Shown here one piece after another: positions 16,330 through 24,552 of a stretch of DNA of 54,942 nucleotides. The notes under the pieces are model-generated. The model was not told the DNA's origin. It saw only the letters and a program-made list of their open reading frames with translations, and ran no database searches. A program made the translations under genes and the position numbers. Every line of letters starts with the position of its first letter. Positions within the stretch are counted from its first letter, which is position 1. Source of the stretch: Paenibacillus oryzae (GTDB lineage Bacteria > Bacillota > Bacilli > Paenibacillales > Paenibacillaceae); the NCBI RefSeq assembly GCF_001675045.1, contig NZ_LYPA01000060.1:922-55863 (forward strand). Reading direction: 5' to 3'.

Positions 16330-16893
16330 ATGGAGATCCAATTTATTCGACATGGTCATGGTGATCATTTGCTTGATTATCCCAATCGTCTTGATACGAT
16401 GCATCCTGGTCTCACCGATTATGGAAAAATGCAAATTTCTAACCTTCGAAGTCAATTATCTTTCAATTCTGATGATTTGGTATTGGTAAGCCCGACAAAG
16501 CGAACCATTGAAAGTGCTTTGTTGCTGACCGGCAGCACCAGCTTTACGATTTGCCCGCTTGTTGGGCCTAGAATGTTTCCTCAGAACCCTGAGCTCCCCT
16601 TTTTAAAATGTGATTATATCTATACTAGAGATGAGATTTCCAGTTTATATAAAAACATAACGATTCTAGACCTTCATTTGGAGTGTTGGGGAGAAGGAAT
16701 AAATAGAATTAAACAATCAACTTTTGAAGATTATGCATGGAAGCTGCTGAATTGGATTCAAGGCAGGCATAAAAAAGTTTTTATTATTTCCCATGATGGA
16801 ACCATAACAAATTACAGAGTATTGCTTGGAGAAAAAGAGCTATCAAGAAATGATTTTCTTGGCGAAGCGGGAGTATATAAGATGAACCTGTAA
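16330..16893 (+). CDS. Histidine phosphatase superfamily protein
   Basis: 187 residues. It opens MEIQFIRHGHGDH (phosphohistidine at residue 8, R-H-G), then LVSPTKRTIESA with the second arginine, and ends with FIISHDGTITNY carrying the C-terminal histidine. A GGGAGG at about 16319-16324 supports ATG 16330; the more upstream ATG overlaps the previous gene. The spacer VGPRMFPQNPELPF is unlike classical phosphoglycerate mutases, so this is a phosphatase of unknown substrate. Probably co-transcribed with the two phosphotransferases and the HAD gene that follows. Confidence 0.8.
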   Translation: MEIQFIRHGHGDHLLDYPNRLDTMHPGLTDYGKMQISNLRSQLSFNSDDLVLVSPTKRTIESALLLTGSTSFTICPLVGPRMFPQNPELPFLKCDYIYTRDEISSLYKNITILDLHLECWGEGINRIKQSTFEDYAWKLLNWIQGRHKKVFIISHDGTITNYRVLLGEKELSRNDFLGEAGVYKMNL

Positions 16894-16952
16894 GACAAAA
16901 GCCAGGCAACATGAAGGAGTATTTTATGAATAAGAGATTGGAGTAGTTGCTT

Positions 16953-17504
16953 GTGGCTAGAGTCCAGGCGGTTTTTATTGATCGTGATGGAACCATTGGC
17001 GGAGTAGAAGATAGAGTATTATATCCTGATGAAATGATATTTTTTCCTGAGGTTGAGCAGTCTATAGCAAAGCTTAAAGAACAAGGGATATTAGTTTTTT
17101 CCTTTACCAATCAGCCAGGTATTGCAAGAGGGGAAGCCAATAAAGAGGATTTTGAAATGGAATTAATGCAAATTGGATTTGATAACATATATCTTTGTCC
17201 TCACGAGCACAACTCAGGATGTACATGTCGAAAGCCATTGCCTGGCATGCTGATACAAGCGGCTAACGATAATGATTTAGATTTAAGAAAATGTGTCGTC
17301 ATAGGCGATAGATGGAGTGATCTTGTAGCGGCTAAAGAAGCGGGGTGCACCAAAATCCTGGTAAAAACAGGCGCAGGTGAAAAAGACTTGGCCAGATACC
17401 AACAGGGGCAATACTTTGGAAGCTACAAAGAGTCTTATCCTGATTTTATAGCAGAAGGCTTCAGTGATGCGGTAGAATGGATTGTTAATAACTGTACGGA
17501 TTGA
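16953..17504 (+). CDS. HAD-IIIA phosphatase (GmhB/histidinol-phosphatase-like)
   Basis: 183 residues. Motif I is FIDRDGTIGG (nucleophile Asp and general acid Asp). TNQPGIARG holds the motif II Thr. CPHEHNSGCTCRKPLPGM is the zinc-loop C-x-H-x(n)-C-x-C of the GmhB family plus the motif III Lys. GDRWSDLVAAKEAGC is motif IV. This group dephosphorylates heptose bisphosphate or histidinol phosphate. The best-supported start codon is GTG 16953 (GGAG at 16940-16943). However, a better AAGGAG at 16914-16919 precedes an in-frame ATG 16926 whose frame is stopped by TAG at 16944-16946, see findings. Confidence 0.8.
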   Translation: MARVQAVFIDRDGTIGGVEDRVLYPDEMIFFPEVEQSIAKLKEQGILVFSFTNQPGIARGEANKEDFEMELMQIGFDNIYLCPHEHNSGCTCRKPLPGMLIQAANDNDLDLRKCVVIGDRWSDLVAAKEAGCTKILVKTGAGEKDLARYQQGQYFGSYKESYPDFIAEGFSDAVEWIVNNCTD

Positions 17505-17536
17505 ATTTAATATATAAATAAAAGGAGAATCCATAA

Positions 17537-18052
17537 ATGAATGTGGATATAGTAAAAATTAGCAAAGAGCATAAGAACAAATTTTTAAACCTATACAATC
17601 TTTATTTATATGATTTATCACAGTATACAGGCGAAGACACTCAGGAAAATGGGCAATACGATCCAACAAATACATACTTATATCTGGAGAGGGATGAATT
17701 ACATCCGTTTTTTATTGAATATGAAGGAAAAACCGTCGGATTTATATTAATCTGTTCTCCTCCGTTTGTGCCTGAGGGAGTAGATTATACGATTCAGGAA
17801 TTATTTTTATTGAAGAAGTATAGAGGAAAAAACATCGCTTCTATATGTGTATCCAAGGTGCTGGAGCGCTTTGAAGGAAACATTAGTATTAGTCAGCTTG
17901 AGGAAAATAACCCCGCTGTTCACTTTTGGAAAACCTATTATAGAGAGCATAATCTGAACTATACAGAAGTTCATGATAGCATACAATTGGATGGTTTGGA
18001 TGGGTGGCATAAAGTATTAACGCAAACATTTGAAAATGCTAAAGCACAATAA
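17537..18052 (+). CDS. GNAT family N-acetyltransferase
   Basis: 171 residues. The N-terminus (FLNLYNLYLYDLSQY) is typical of the group often labelled predicted acetyltransferase. FLLKKYRGKNIASICVSKVLE carries a degenerate acetyl-CoA loop (YRGKNIA for R-x-x-G-x-G/A), followed by QLEENNPAVHFWKTYYRE, the N-x-x-A-x-x-F-W signature. AAAGGAG precedes the ATG. Substrate unknown. Confidence 0.8.
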   Translation: MNVDIVKISKEHKNKFLNLYNLYLYDLSQYTGEDTQENGQYDPTNTYLYLERDELHPFFIEYEGKTVGFILICSPPFVPEGVDYTIQELFLLKKYRGKNIASICVSKVLERFEGNISISQLEENNPAVHFWKTYYREHNLNYTEVHDSIQLDGLDGWHKVLTQTFENAKAQ

Positions 18053-18099
18053 AGCATTCCAAAGTAGAAGTTAAAAAAGTTTAGAAAGGATGCATCCTT

Positions 18100-18510
18100 A
18101 TGGATTGTTTTGGTTGCCGATTAGCCAATCATATGGAAGAAACAAATGTCGTTTTTGAAGATGAGTACATAACCTGCATTCTGGACATTGACCCTTTGAA
18201 TGAAGGGCACACGTTGATACTGCCCAAAATCCATTACAAAGAACCTGAAGAAATTGATGAATCAACGATGAAAGCCATCAACAAGGCTTCGGTTATGATA
18301 TCCAGGGCATTAAAAGCGATTTACAATCCCGATGGAATTACGATTATGCAAAATGGCGGAATTTTTAATGATCTAGGGCATTATCACATGCACGTGTTTC
18401 CAAGGTATAAGGACGATGGATTCGGATGGATAGAGCCAGAAAAACCATCAATTAAAGATTTGAAACAAGTAAAGTCGAGGATAACGGAAGGTTTAACTAA
18501 ATTAAAATAG
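18100..18510 (+). CDS. HIT family hydrolase
   Basis: 136 residues. The histidine triad H-x-H-x-H is visible in GHYHMHVFPRYKDDG (about residues 90-98), and the N-terminal CFGCRLANH with Cys-x2-Cys resembles the zinc-binding end of Hit/Fhit-like proteins. LILPKIHYKEPEEID is the conserved nucleotide-cradle segment. HIT enzymes hydrolyse or transfer nucleoside monophosphates from dinucleotides or phosphoramidates. AAAGGA upstream of the ATG. Confidence 0.9.
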   Translation: MDCFGCRLANHMEETNVVFEDEYITCILDIDPLNEGHTLILPKIHYKEPEEIDESTMKAINKASVMISRALKAIYNPDGITIMQNGGIFNDLGHYHMHVFPRYKDDGFGWIEPEKPSIKDLKQVKSRITEGLTKLK

Positions 18511-18522
18511 AAGAGGTGTCCA

Positions 18523-19326
18523 GTGAACTACGAAGCTACGATTCAAAAAGCCAAGCAAATATCCATTCAAATTATTCGTCAAGCAGGTGCGATTTCGAAA
18601 AGAAGGTTTGATCAGTTTGTGGATATTAAAAGTAAAGACGAACATGGCGATGTCGTTACGGAGGTTGATCACTTAATTGAAGACATCATTATCAAGGAAA
18701 TTCAAGGCGCTTTTCCTGACCATCAGATTCATAGTGAAGAGGCCGGAATTATAGGAACGGCAAACGATTGGCTGTGGCTGATTGATCCGCTCGATGGAAC
18801 TAATAATTTTGCGATTGGATTGCCTATATTTACGACTTCAATAACGTTAATGTATAAAAGAGAACCTGTGCTTGGGGTCGTTTATGAACCATTGACCGAC
18901 CGCCTGTTTGTGTCTGCCCTGGGAGAAGGGGCGTATTGCAATGATCAGAAAATGGAAATAAGGAGCAATTCGAACCTGTTCAAAGGAAATGTTGGCTGGA
19001 TTCAAGGTCATGTCGTGCAAAAGGATGAAGGGGCATTAAGGCTAAGGCAGCATATTGACGTAAGCTTCAAAAGAATGATGCGGTTATGGGCTCCAACGCT
19101 TCAATGGTGCATGCTTGCCAAAGGAGATATAGACGGCATTGTTCTGTACAATTCGGAAGGCGACGACTTGTATTCCGGCATTTTGATGGTTAAGGAAGCT
19201 GGAGGCATCGTCATAGATTTTGATGGAAATCCATTTACCGGCATGAAGGATGAGCCTTATCTGATTGCTTGTCATCCGGATCATAAGCAAGCTTTATTAA
19301 AAGTTGTAAAAGAAGGACTTGGTTAA
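18523..19326 (+). CDS. Inositol monophosphatase family protein
   Basis: 267 residues with the complete metal-site set of the IMPase/CysQ/FBPase superfamily: DVVTEVDHLIED, SEEAG (Glu ligand), WLIDPLDGTNNF (the D-P-L-D-G-T motif) and near the C-terminus GDDLYSGILMVKEAGG in place of the common W-D-x-A-A/G. These enzymes release phosphate from inositol phosphate or related sugar or nucleotide phosphates. GTG start at 18523 with AGAGGTG. It follows the HIT gene by 12 bases, so the two are probably co-expressed. Confidence 0.85.
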   Translation: MNYEATIQKAKQISIQIIRQAGAISKRRFDQFVDIKSKDEHGDVVTEVDHLIEDIIIKEIQGAFPDHQIHSEEAGIIGTANDWLWLIDPLDGTNNFAIGLPIFTTSITLMYKREPVLGVVYEPLTDRLFVSALGEGAYCNDQKMEIRSNSNLFKGNVGWIQGHVVQKDEGALRLRQHIDVSFKRMMRLWAPTLQWCMLAKGDIDGIVLYNSEGDDLYSGILMVKEAGGIVIDFDGNPFTGMKDEPYLIACHPDHKQALLKVVKEGLG

Positions 19327-19351
19327 TTTAAGCAGGGAAAGGGGTGCTGCT

Positions 19352-20551
19352 ATGTTTAAAGAGCTTTTTGATAAATTCGGCATAACATTGCCCGCGCCAT
19401 TAGTTAAGGAGCTGGAAGCTCACAGCAGGAAACAAAGGCAGCAGCCCTTTTTCCTTAAACTAATGAATATTGACGGAATTGTTGAAGTTGCTGATTTTCT
19501 GTCGGAGATGGAGGTCTATCAGGATATTCTTCCTTTATGGACGGATGATCATTCCAACTACATAGGCTTATATGTCGGCGGAGCATGTAAATACAGAATC
19601 TGTTATATCAATCATGAGGAAACGGATGTGGCTCCGGCATTTAGAAGCATACCTTCATTTATTCAGAGAATTGAGCTGCATCCTGATCTGGATTGGCATG
19701 AATTGAAGAAGGAATATCCCTCCGAAGCAGAAAGCGGGACTGCGGAGATGGATGAGGACTTAACCTGTATAGCTGAGCTGGAGCTTTTTCTTGCTTCTAA
19801 CCCATCCATAAGTGATGATGTACGCTGTCAATCTATTTTCTCGATTATGGCATTAACGCCAAAGTCACATCTGGATTCGTTGCTAGTCTATTTAGAGGAT
19901 GAAGACATGTTTGTTCAGGAGCGGGCCTGCGAAATTTTTGGTTTTCACTGCTATATGCCAGCCAGAGAACAGTTGATCGAGGTATCCAATAACGGAATGC
20001 ATAATGGAAAGCTAGCGGCTAAAAATGCATTGGCAAAAATAAGAGAGAAGCAAGCAAAGGATTTGAATCATGGTTTATTTCATCATTTTGCTGCTGTTGC
20101 CAACACGTTAAACAAAAGATTTAACATATCTCCGCTTCTGTACGGATCGCTTGGCCTGGAGGCTCTGACAAAAATACCTCTTTATCCTGAGGATATCGAC
20201 TTGTTAATTCCTTTGACATTTATCCGTGAAAGATGGGAGGAGCTTCAGAGCGAGCTTGAACATCAGGGATATGAGTTGATTGATAGGAATGAGCATGAGT
20301 TTAGCAACGGACAGCACAAAATCGGCTTTTCCCATATTGAAGACCTGGAGGAATACGCTGCAATTGATAGCAATGATATCGAGCAGCGGAATTACAAAGG
20401 GGCGACATTTAAGCTTCTGAATCTTGAACAGTATCATAGGGTATACAGCAGATCGCTGCAGGACGGATACCGGATAGATACAAGGGGCAAGAAGGATGCA
20501 GAAAAAATTAAACTGATTGAAGGGCTATTACGAGCGAAAAAGCATACATAG
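19352..20551 (+). CDS. Multidomain protein with HEAT-like repeats and a nucleotidyltransferase-like end
   Basis: 399 residues. The N-terminal ~110 residues (FKELFDKFGITLPAPLVKELE) resemble the SUKH/SMI1 style. A central helical part (about 140-245, CQSIFSIMALTPKSHLDSLLVYLEDED and VQERACEIFGFH) looks like HEAT repeats. The C-terminal ~150 residues contain YGSLGLEALT (Gly265-Ser266) and YPEDIDLLIP (Asp281, Asp283), the spacing of a nucleotidyltransferase active site. GGGGTG supports ATG 19352, not the frame start at 19319. The domain set is unusual and no function is assigned. It is the last gene of the plus-strand run and faces a minus-strand operon. Confidence 0.6.
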   Translation: MFKELFDKFGITLPAPLVKELEAHSRKQRQQPFFLKLMNIDGIVEVADFLSEMEVYQDILPLWTDDHSNYIGLYVGGACKYRICYINHEETDVAPAFRSIPSFIQRIELHPDLDWHELKKEYPSEAESGTAEMDEDLTCIAELELFLASNPSISDDVRCQSIFSIMALTPKSHLDSLLVYLEDEDMFVQERACEIFGFHCYMPAREQLIEVSNNGMHNGKLAAKNALAKIREKQAKDLNHGLFHHFAAVANTLNKRFNISPLLYGSLGLEALTKIPLYPEDIDLLIPLTFIRERWEELQSELEHQGYELIDRNEHEFSNGQHKIGFSHIEDLEEYAAIDSNDIEQRNYKGATFKLLNLEQYHRVYSRSLQDGYRIDTRGKKDAEKIKLIEGLLRAKKHT

Positions 20552-20675
20552 GCCGTAATGGTGCAGGGCATCGGTTTAAAGTAAATGCGGGCAGCCCCCG
20601 GCACAATCCTTATCTTTTCGGAAAATGTCAGGGGCATACGCTCAGTTTCTAGCCCGGTTTCCAATAGCTATGCTT

Positions 20676-21407
20676 CTAGATCGGCTTCTCAAGCACCTTG
20701 CGTTTGGTTGAGGAGCTGCTTTTATGCTGAACCGGGGGAGCTAGTTCTACAGCAGGGACGTAGCCCTGCTCGGTATAGAGCTCCAGTATCTCGGGTTCGG
20801 ATAAAGCCCGACTGAAAATCCGAAGATCATCGATTGCTCCATGAAAATAGAAGCGGGGCTCCTCTGAATTTTTCTTCCCGATATAAATCGGCTCCTCTGT
20901 GCTTGGGCGAAAGGTATATTCCTGGATTCCCTGCAATTTTCCGTTCATATAGAGGGCATAATGGCTTCCATTGTAAGTCACCGCCAAGTGATACCACTGC
21001 CCCCGCTGCACGGGATGTTGAGCTGTTACATCTGGCGCATTCATCATCATGTGAACTCTTACGCTGTTATTCATTGTGCTTAATTGAAATACACGTTGCG
21101 ACTTATCGCTTTGACGTCCGTTATCATCCTGCGAAATAATCGCATTGTTCCACCACTTCATTTTTGCCGCTTCATCATAATTGACCCAAATCGACAGCGA
21201 GAATGCAGTGGCGTTCTGAAATAGCTTGGGATCAAGGACAACGAATTCTCCATTTCCTGAAAAAGCCAACGCCCGATCCGGCTCATTAAACCGGTTTACT
21301 GTTGGCGTTGCTCCTTCAACCCTGCCATGGTTCCCGTTGCCGCTTGTATCAAGGGCATTCCCGTCAAATAAATATTCCGCAACTAATCCGTTTGTTAAAA
21401 CCTTCAT
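20676..21407 (-). CDS. LamG / concanavalin-A-like domain protein
   Basis: 243 residues, nearly all one LamG-type jelly roll: GLVAEYLFDGNALDTSGNG, FSLSIWVNYDE, QWYHLAVTYNGSHYALYMNGK and FHGAIDDLRIFSRALSEPEI are the classic blocks. There is no signal peptide, although such domains usually act outside the cell. A basic Ser-rich tail (KSSSSTKRK) follows. GGGAGGT precedes the start. Last gene of a three-gene minus-strand operon with a BtrH-like gene and a sigma factor gene. Carbohydrate or protein binding is likely; target unknown. Confidence 0.8.
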   Translation of the reverse strand: MKVLTNGLVAEYLFDGNALDTSGNGNHGRVEGATPTVNRFNEPDRALAFSGNGEFVVLDPKLFQNATAFSLSIWVNYDEAAKMKWWNNAIISQDDNGRQSDKSQRVFQLSTMNNSVRVHMMMNAPDVTAQHPVQRGQWYHLAVTYNGSHYALYMNGKLQGIQEYTFRPSTEEPIYIGKKNSEEPRFYFHGAIDDLRIFSRALSEPEILELYTEQGYVPAVELAPPVQHKSSSSTKRKVLEKPI

Positions 21408-21453
21408 TTGTTGACCTCCCTTTAATGCTCTGCGTATTTATCAAGCAGACGTG

Positions 21454-22455
21454 CTAAGAAATATACTGCTCCAGCACCCGATGCATAACTTGCAGCTGCT
21501 GTATGCCGCGTTCTTCGGCAGCCAGTGCTTGCTCAAGAAGCGTAATAGCCATTCCGGCGGTCTCCGGGTCGTTAGGCGTACCGCCTTGAGGGAATGGAAA
21601 AAGCGTCCTGATTTCTGCCAGATGACGGGCCACCTCTCGATAGTGCTCAGCGGCTGCTAAGGCCAAACGGGATATTTCCTGTGTAACTGGCAATTCGTTA
21701 AAGCTTTTTTCAGACAGCCCGGCAAGAAAACGATAGGCGTATTCGCGGGCGTCGCTGACAACCAAGGCGTTATACGCATTTCCGACAACCTCCACCGACC
21801 CGGAACGAAATGCTTGTATCCATGCTTCATAGCCTGCAAGTCCATTGCGATAAGGCTCCTCATCGTGACGCGGCAGGTGATTGAACGCATGATCTAAAAC
21901 CATGTCTAATGCTCCCCGCAATGCCGCTATTTCATCGACCTCAAAGGTATCAGTTACTCCCAGAACAAAAAGCTCTCCAATGCGCCCTCGACCAAGCTTA
22001 TGATAGGGTAAAAGCCCATCCTCCGCAGTATCCTTGCAGTTGAGGAGCTGCTGGCTATCATCATATCCATAGATAATTCCGAATTCCGGTACAAATAAAT
22101 CCCAGGCCATAACGGGAATCCCGGTATCAATGCTGCTCTGGACAAATAGCAGGGCTTCCTGAAGCTGCCGGGGCGTAGGCGGGGTCAAATTTGGCTCGCC
22201 GATGGATTTGCAAGTAAAGCCCAGATTCATCATGCCTTGCCGAAAAACATCTCCCCAGCTTAAGGAGGCGTAAGGCCCCGCGATATTTACGGTACGGGCA
22301 TGAATGTTGATCCGAAAAGCCCAGCTTGTGTAGCCCATTACATCAGTGAGAGAAATGTCTTTTTTATCCGTATAGCCAATCATTCTGTATAACGCTTGCC
22401 CTGCGCTCGTCTGCGTATACGTGGTGGAGTTGAAATCGCATTGCCTTTGGGACAT
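21454..22455 (-). CDS. Papain-like / BtrH-like protein of unknown function
   Basis: 333 residues. The N-terminal ~170 residues include GIPVMAWDLFVPEFGIIYGYDD followed by LLNCKD, which resembles the C39-peptidase-like/BtrH-N fold in which a strand with P-V-x-x-W and a G-x-I-x-G-Y-D block holds the active-site His/Asp equivalent. The nucleophile is not certain (Cys6 near the N-terminus is a candidate). The C-terminal half is helical (ALAAAEHYREVARHLAEI). BtrH is an acyltransferase in butirosin synthesis, but the match is weak. AAAAGGAGTG supports ATG. It starts 15 bases after the sigma factor gene ends, so they form an operon. Confidence 0.55.
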   Translation of the reverse strand: MSQRQCDFNSTTYTQTSAGQALYRMIGYTDKKDISLTDVMGYTSWAFRINIHARTVNIAGPYASLSWGDVFRQGMMNLGFTCKSIGEPNLTPPTPRQLQEALLFVQSSIDTGIPVMAWDLFVPEFGIIYGYDDSQQLLNCKDTAEDGLLPYHKLGRGRIGELFVLGVTDTFEVDEIAALRGALDMVLDHAFNHLPRHDEEPYRNGLAGYEAWIQAFRSGSVEVVGNAYNALVVSDAREYAYRFLAGLSEKSFNELPVTQEISRLALAAAEHYREVARHLAEIRTLFPFPQGGTPNDPETAGMAITLLEQALAAEERGIQQLQVMHRVLEQYIS

Positions 22456-22470
22456 TTTTTATCACTCCTT

Positions 22471-23220
22471 TTAGTAGGGGGGAGAAGCCAGCTTTTTTGC
22501 TACGGGCAAGCCCAGCTCTCTTCTTGTTTTGAGATAGCCTGTAATCTGAACCTTGATACGTTCCTGCTGCACCTTGCGCCTGGAGTTGGAAATGTAATTA
22601 TAGACATTGCTTGTGGTAGTTTGAAACATGGCGGCTATTTCGGCAGGACGAAGCTGACTGAAAAAATACGATTCAAAAATGGCTCTTTCCCGCTTGTTCA
22701 AGCAATGCAGCAAGTCGTGAATACCCTCCAGCATCTCTTTGCGCATGATGATGGTAACGGGATCATAGCTTTGCTTGTTTGTAACCGACTGATTCAGGCT
22801 GTCCAGCACCTTATCTATGGAATCCCAATGATGAGCAGAGGCCGATGCTTGTTCTTTGGCAGGAGGGCTCATTTGAGAGCTATAGCTTGTAAACGGCATC
22901 TCATTGGCATAGGGACCACCGCGCCGGAGCTTCATATAAGCGAGATTATGGACAATGGTTCTTAGCCATGGCATGAACCGCTGGGTGTCAACTAAATCTC
23001 CCAAATGAAGGAACGCGCGAATAAGCGCGTCTTGAACGATATCCTCGGCGGCAAACGGGTCCTGGGTCAGTTTCTTTGCCCATCCGAATGCTTTCGTCCG
23101 ATGGCGCCGAACCAGCTCGCCAAAGGCTGGATGATCTCCGGTTTTTGCCAGATCAACTAAATCATCATCTTCAATGGCGGCTAGATCCGCCTCTTTGGAT
23201 TGCTCGGTATGCAGCAGCAT
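22471..23220 (-). CDS. ECF-like sigma-70 family RNA polymerase sigma factor
   Basis: 249 residues. Region 2: AFGELVRRHRTKAFGWAKKL and AAEDIVQDALIRAFLHLGDL (core binding and -10 recognition). Then RFMPWLRTIVHNLAYMKLRR. A ~60-residue linker follows, longer than in typical ECF factors. Region 4 is LNKRERAIFESYFF plus RPAEIAAMFQTTTSNVYNYISNSRRKV, a helix-turn-helix for -35 recognition. No anti-sigma gene is adjacent; the two downstream genes of the operon are BtrH-like and LamG. AAGGGGTGA precedes the ATG. The 233-bp inverted-repeat element begins about 64 bases upstream of the start codon. Confidence 0.85.
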   Translation of the reverse strand: MLLHTEQSKEADLAAIEDDDLVDLAKTGDHPAFGELVRRHRTKAFGWAKKLTQDPFAAEDIVQDALIRAFLHLGDLVDTQRFMPWLRTIVHNLAYMKLRRGGPYANEMPFTSYSSQMSPPAKEQASASAHHWDSIDKVLDSLNQSVTNKQSYDPVTIIMRKEMLEGIHDLLHCLNKRERAIFESYFFSQLRPAEIAAMFQTTTSNVYNYISNSRRKVQQERIKVQITGYLKTRRELGLPVAKKLASPPY

Positions 23221-23283
23221 CGCGTCATTTCACCCCTTATCTATATGGATGCCAACAAGCTCGTAAATCTATATGAATCTGAA

Positions 23284-23516
23284 AAAAATTTTGGCTCAAA
23301 CCAGAAATCAGTGCTTGACTTGGGCGGAGATGGAACGCTGCGGGACAGAGGGTTCTTCCGATCGCTGTTAAAGCCCGATTCCTTTTATTTATATGAGGAC
23401 TATGGTGGGAATCGGTCTTTAAAGGCGAACACTGACGTTTCTACAGAATCCCTCCACCCCTCCGCTAAGCTCTGTTTTCTGTCAAGCACTGATTATTAGG
23501 TTGAGCCAAAATTTTT
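23284..23516. mobile_element. MITE-like element with 36-bp terminal inverted repeats
   Basis: The left arm (23284-23319) and right arm (23481-23516) are inverted copies matching at 32 of 36 positions: 16 of 16 at the outer end (both begin with the sequence AAAAATTTTGGCTCAA, read inwards), a mismatched patch of 7, and 13 of 13 at the inner end. The inner parts continue to show weaker inverted similarity, including TTAAAG-x-CCGATTCC blocks near the centre. No transposase frame is present. It sits between the divergent sigma factor gene and the 23633 gene, in a 412-base gap. A miniature inverted-repeat transposable element is the best description; a target-site duplication is not clear. Confidence 0.7.
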
Positions 23517-23592
23517 GAGAAATATGGGAGGAAATGATACAAAAGTAGGGGGAGACATCCTAAATATACAACATTTTTGCAATAAATGGCGT

Positions 23593-23598
23593 TATAAT
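23593..23598 (+). promoter_or_regulatory. Candidate -10 box for the 23633 gene
   Basis: A perfect TATAAT lies 35 bases before the GTG start. No convincing -35 hexamer is at the right distance, so only the -10 is claimed. It lies about 75 bases to the right of the MITE-like element. Confidence 0.35.
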
Positions 23599-23632
23599 AA
23601 TTGTATGAAAAACGTCAACGGAGATGATCCTT

Positions 23633-24499
23633 GTGGAATTTGAGAAGGCTGCCCATTTTATATGGAAGCATGGAAGGCTTTTGGAAAGAAGGATTTTTGA
23701 ATACGTTTTCTATGAGGGCTCCAAGGAGCATATAGTGCGAGCACTAAAGGCATACCAAAATGATGACGGCGGCTTTGGTCATGCGTTGGAGCCGGATTTG
23801 CGCGCACCGGAAAGTCATCCGCTCTATATGGAGTTTGCTCTCAGAACCTTGTATGACTGCAATATTAAGGACCTGGACATGTCCTCTAAAGCCTGTGGTT
23901 ATGTGGAAAAACATGCAGACCTCGCTAATGGAATTCCAACAATTTTTAAATCAGCGACATCTTATCCTCGCGCTAGTCACTGGGACAATCCACTCTCTAC
24001 AGAGCCCTCGTTCGATAGATTGGTTGGATTGGTAGGCCTGCTCAAGTGGCAAGGGATTAACCATTCATGGCTGAATGAAGCAGCGGCTGTATGCCTTGCT
24101 AATTTATCTGCTAGAAAATTTGAGGATGCGCATACGATTTTAACGTCATTTTGCCTCCTTGAAAGCCTTCCTCAAACCGAGCATGTAACGCAGTTGTTTA
24201 GCAAATTATCTGCGGAGCTTCTTACTTCTGCAAAGTATTTACGCTTAGACCCAAATATCAGCGAATATGGCCTTTCACCATTAGAATTTGCTCCAACGCC
24301 TTCGTCTTATTGCAGTGGAATTTTTTCTAAAGAGATAATCCATGAGCATCTGAATGTTATGAAGTCGCAGCAAAGCGATGATGGAGGATGGCCGATTAGC
24401 TGGGAAGCGCCGGGCGAAACCGCAACATGGGAATGGAGAGCTTGTGTGACACTCAAAAACCTGATGCTGCTCCATAACTATAAACAATTAACGGATTAA
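23633..24499 (+). CDS. Prenyltransferase/squalene-cyclase-repeat-like alpha-toroid protein
   Basis: About 288 residues with repeats of the terpenoid-cyclase/prenyltransferase toroid: AYQNDDGGFGHALEPDLRAP near residue 40 and SQQSDDGGWPISWE near residue 245 are QW-like motifs (Q-x-x-D-G-G-W/F). The middle is all-helical. Bacterial soluble proteins with this fold are usually of unknown function and lack the cyclase DxDD acid. The ATG at 23624 touches the GGAG ribosome binding site, so GTG 23633 is the better start. Confidence 0.7.
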   Translation: MEFEKAAHFIWKHGRLLERRIFEYVFYEGSKEHIVRALKAYQNDDGGFGHALEPDLRAPESHPLYMEFALRTLYDCNIKDLDMSSKACGYVEKHADLANGIPTIFKSATSYPRASHWDNPLSTEPSFDRLVGLVGLLKWQGINHSWLNEAAAVCLANLSARKFEDAHTILTSFCLLESLPQTEHVTQLFSKLSAELLTSAKYLRLDPNISEYGLSPLEFAPTPSSYCSGIFSKEIIHEHLNVMKSQQSDDGGWPISWEAPGETATWEWRACVTLKNLMLLHNYKQLTD

Positions 24500-24552
24500 A
24501 AAGCGCGAGGAAGGTTTATATTTCTCCCATTTTAAAGACAGGAGGTTTTTGA

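Noticed and set aside
1..20551. attC-like recombination sites or an integrase for the cassette-like gene run
   Set aside because: Intergenic spaces were read for shared inverted core sites and none were seen; no integrase-like protein is in the window.
20585..22965. Plus-strand frames opposite the LamG, BtrH-like and sigma genes
   Set aside because: The minus-strand genes have clear domains and ribosome binding sites; the plus-strand frames have neither.
23200..23499. Plus-strand open frame running through the inverted-repeat element
   Set aside because: It covers the sigma factor start region and one arm of the repeat, has no plausible ribosome binding site and no similarity to a transposase.
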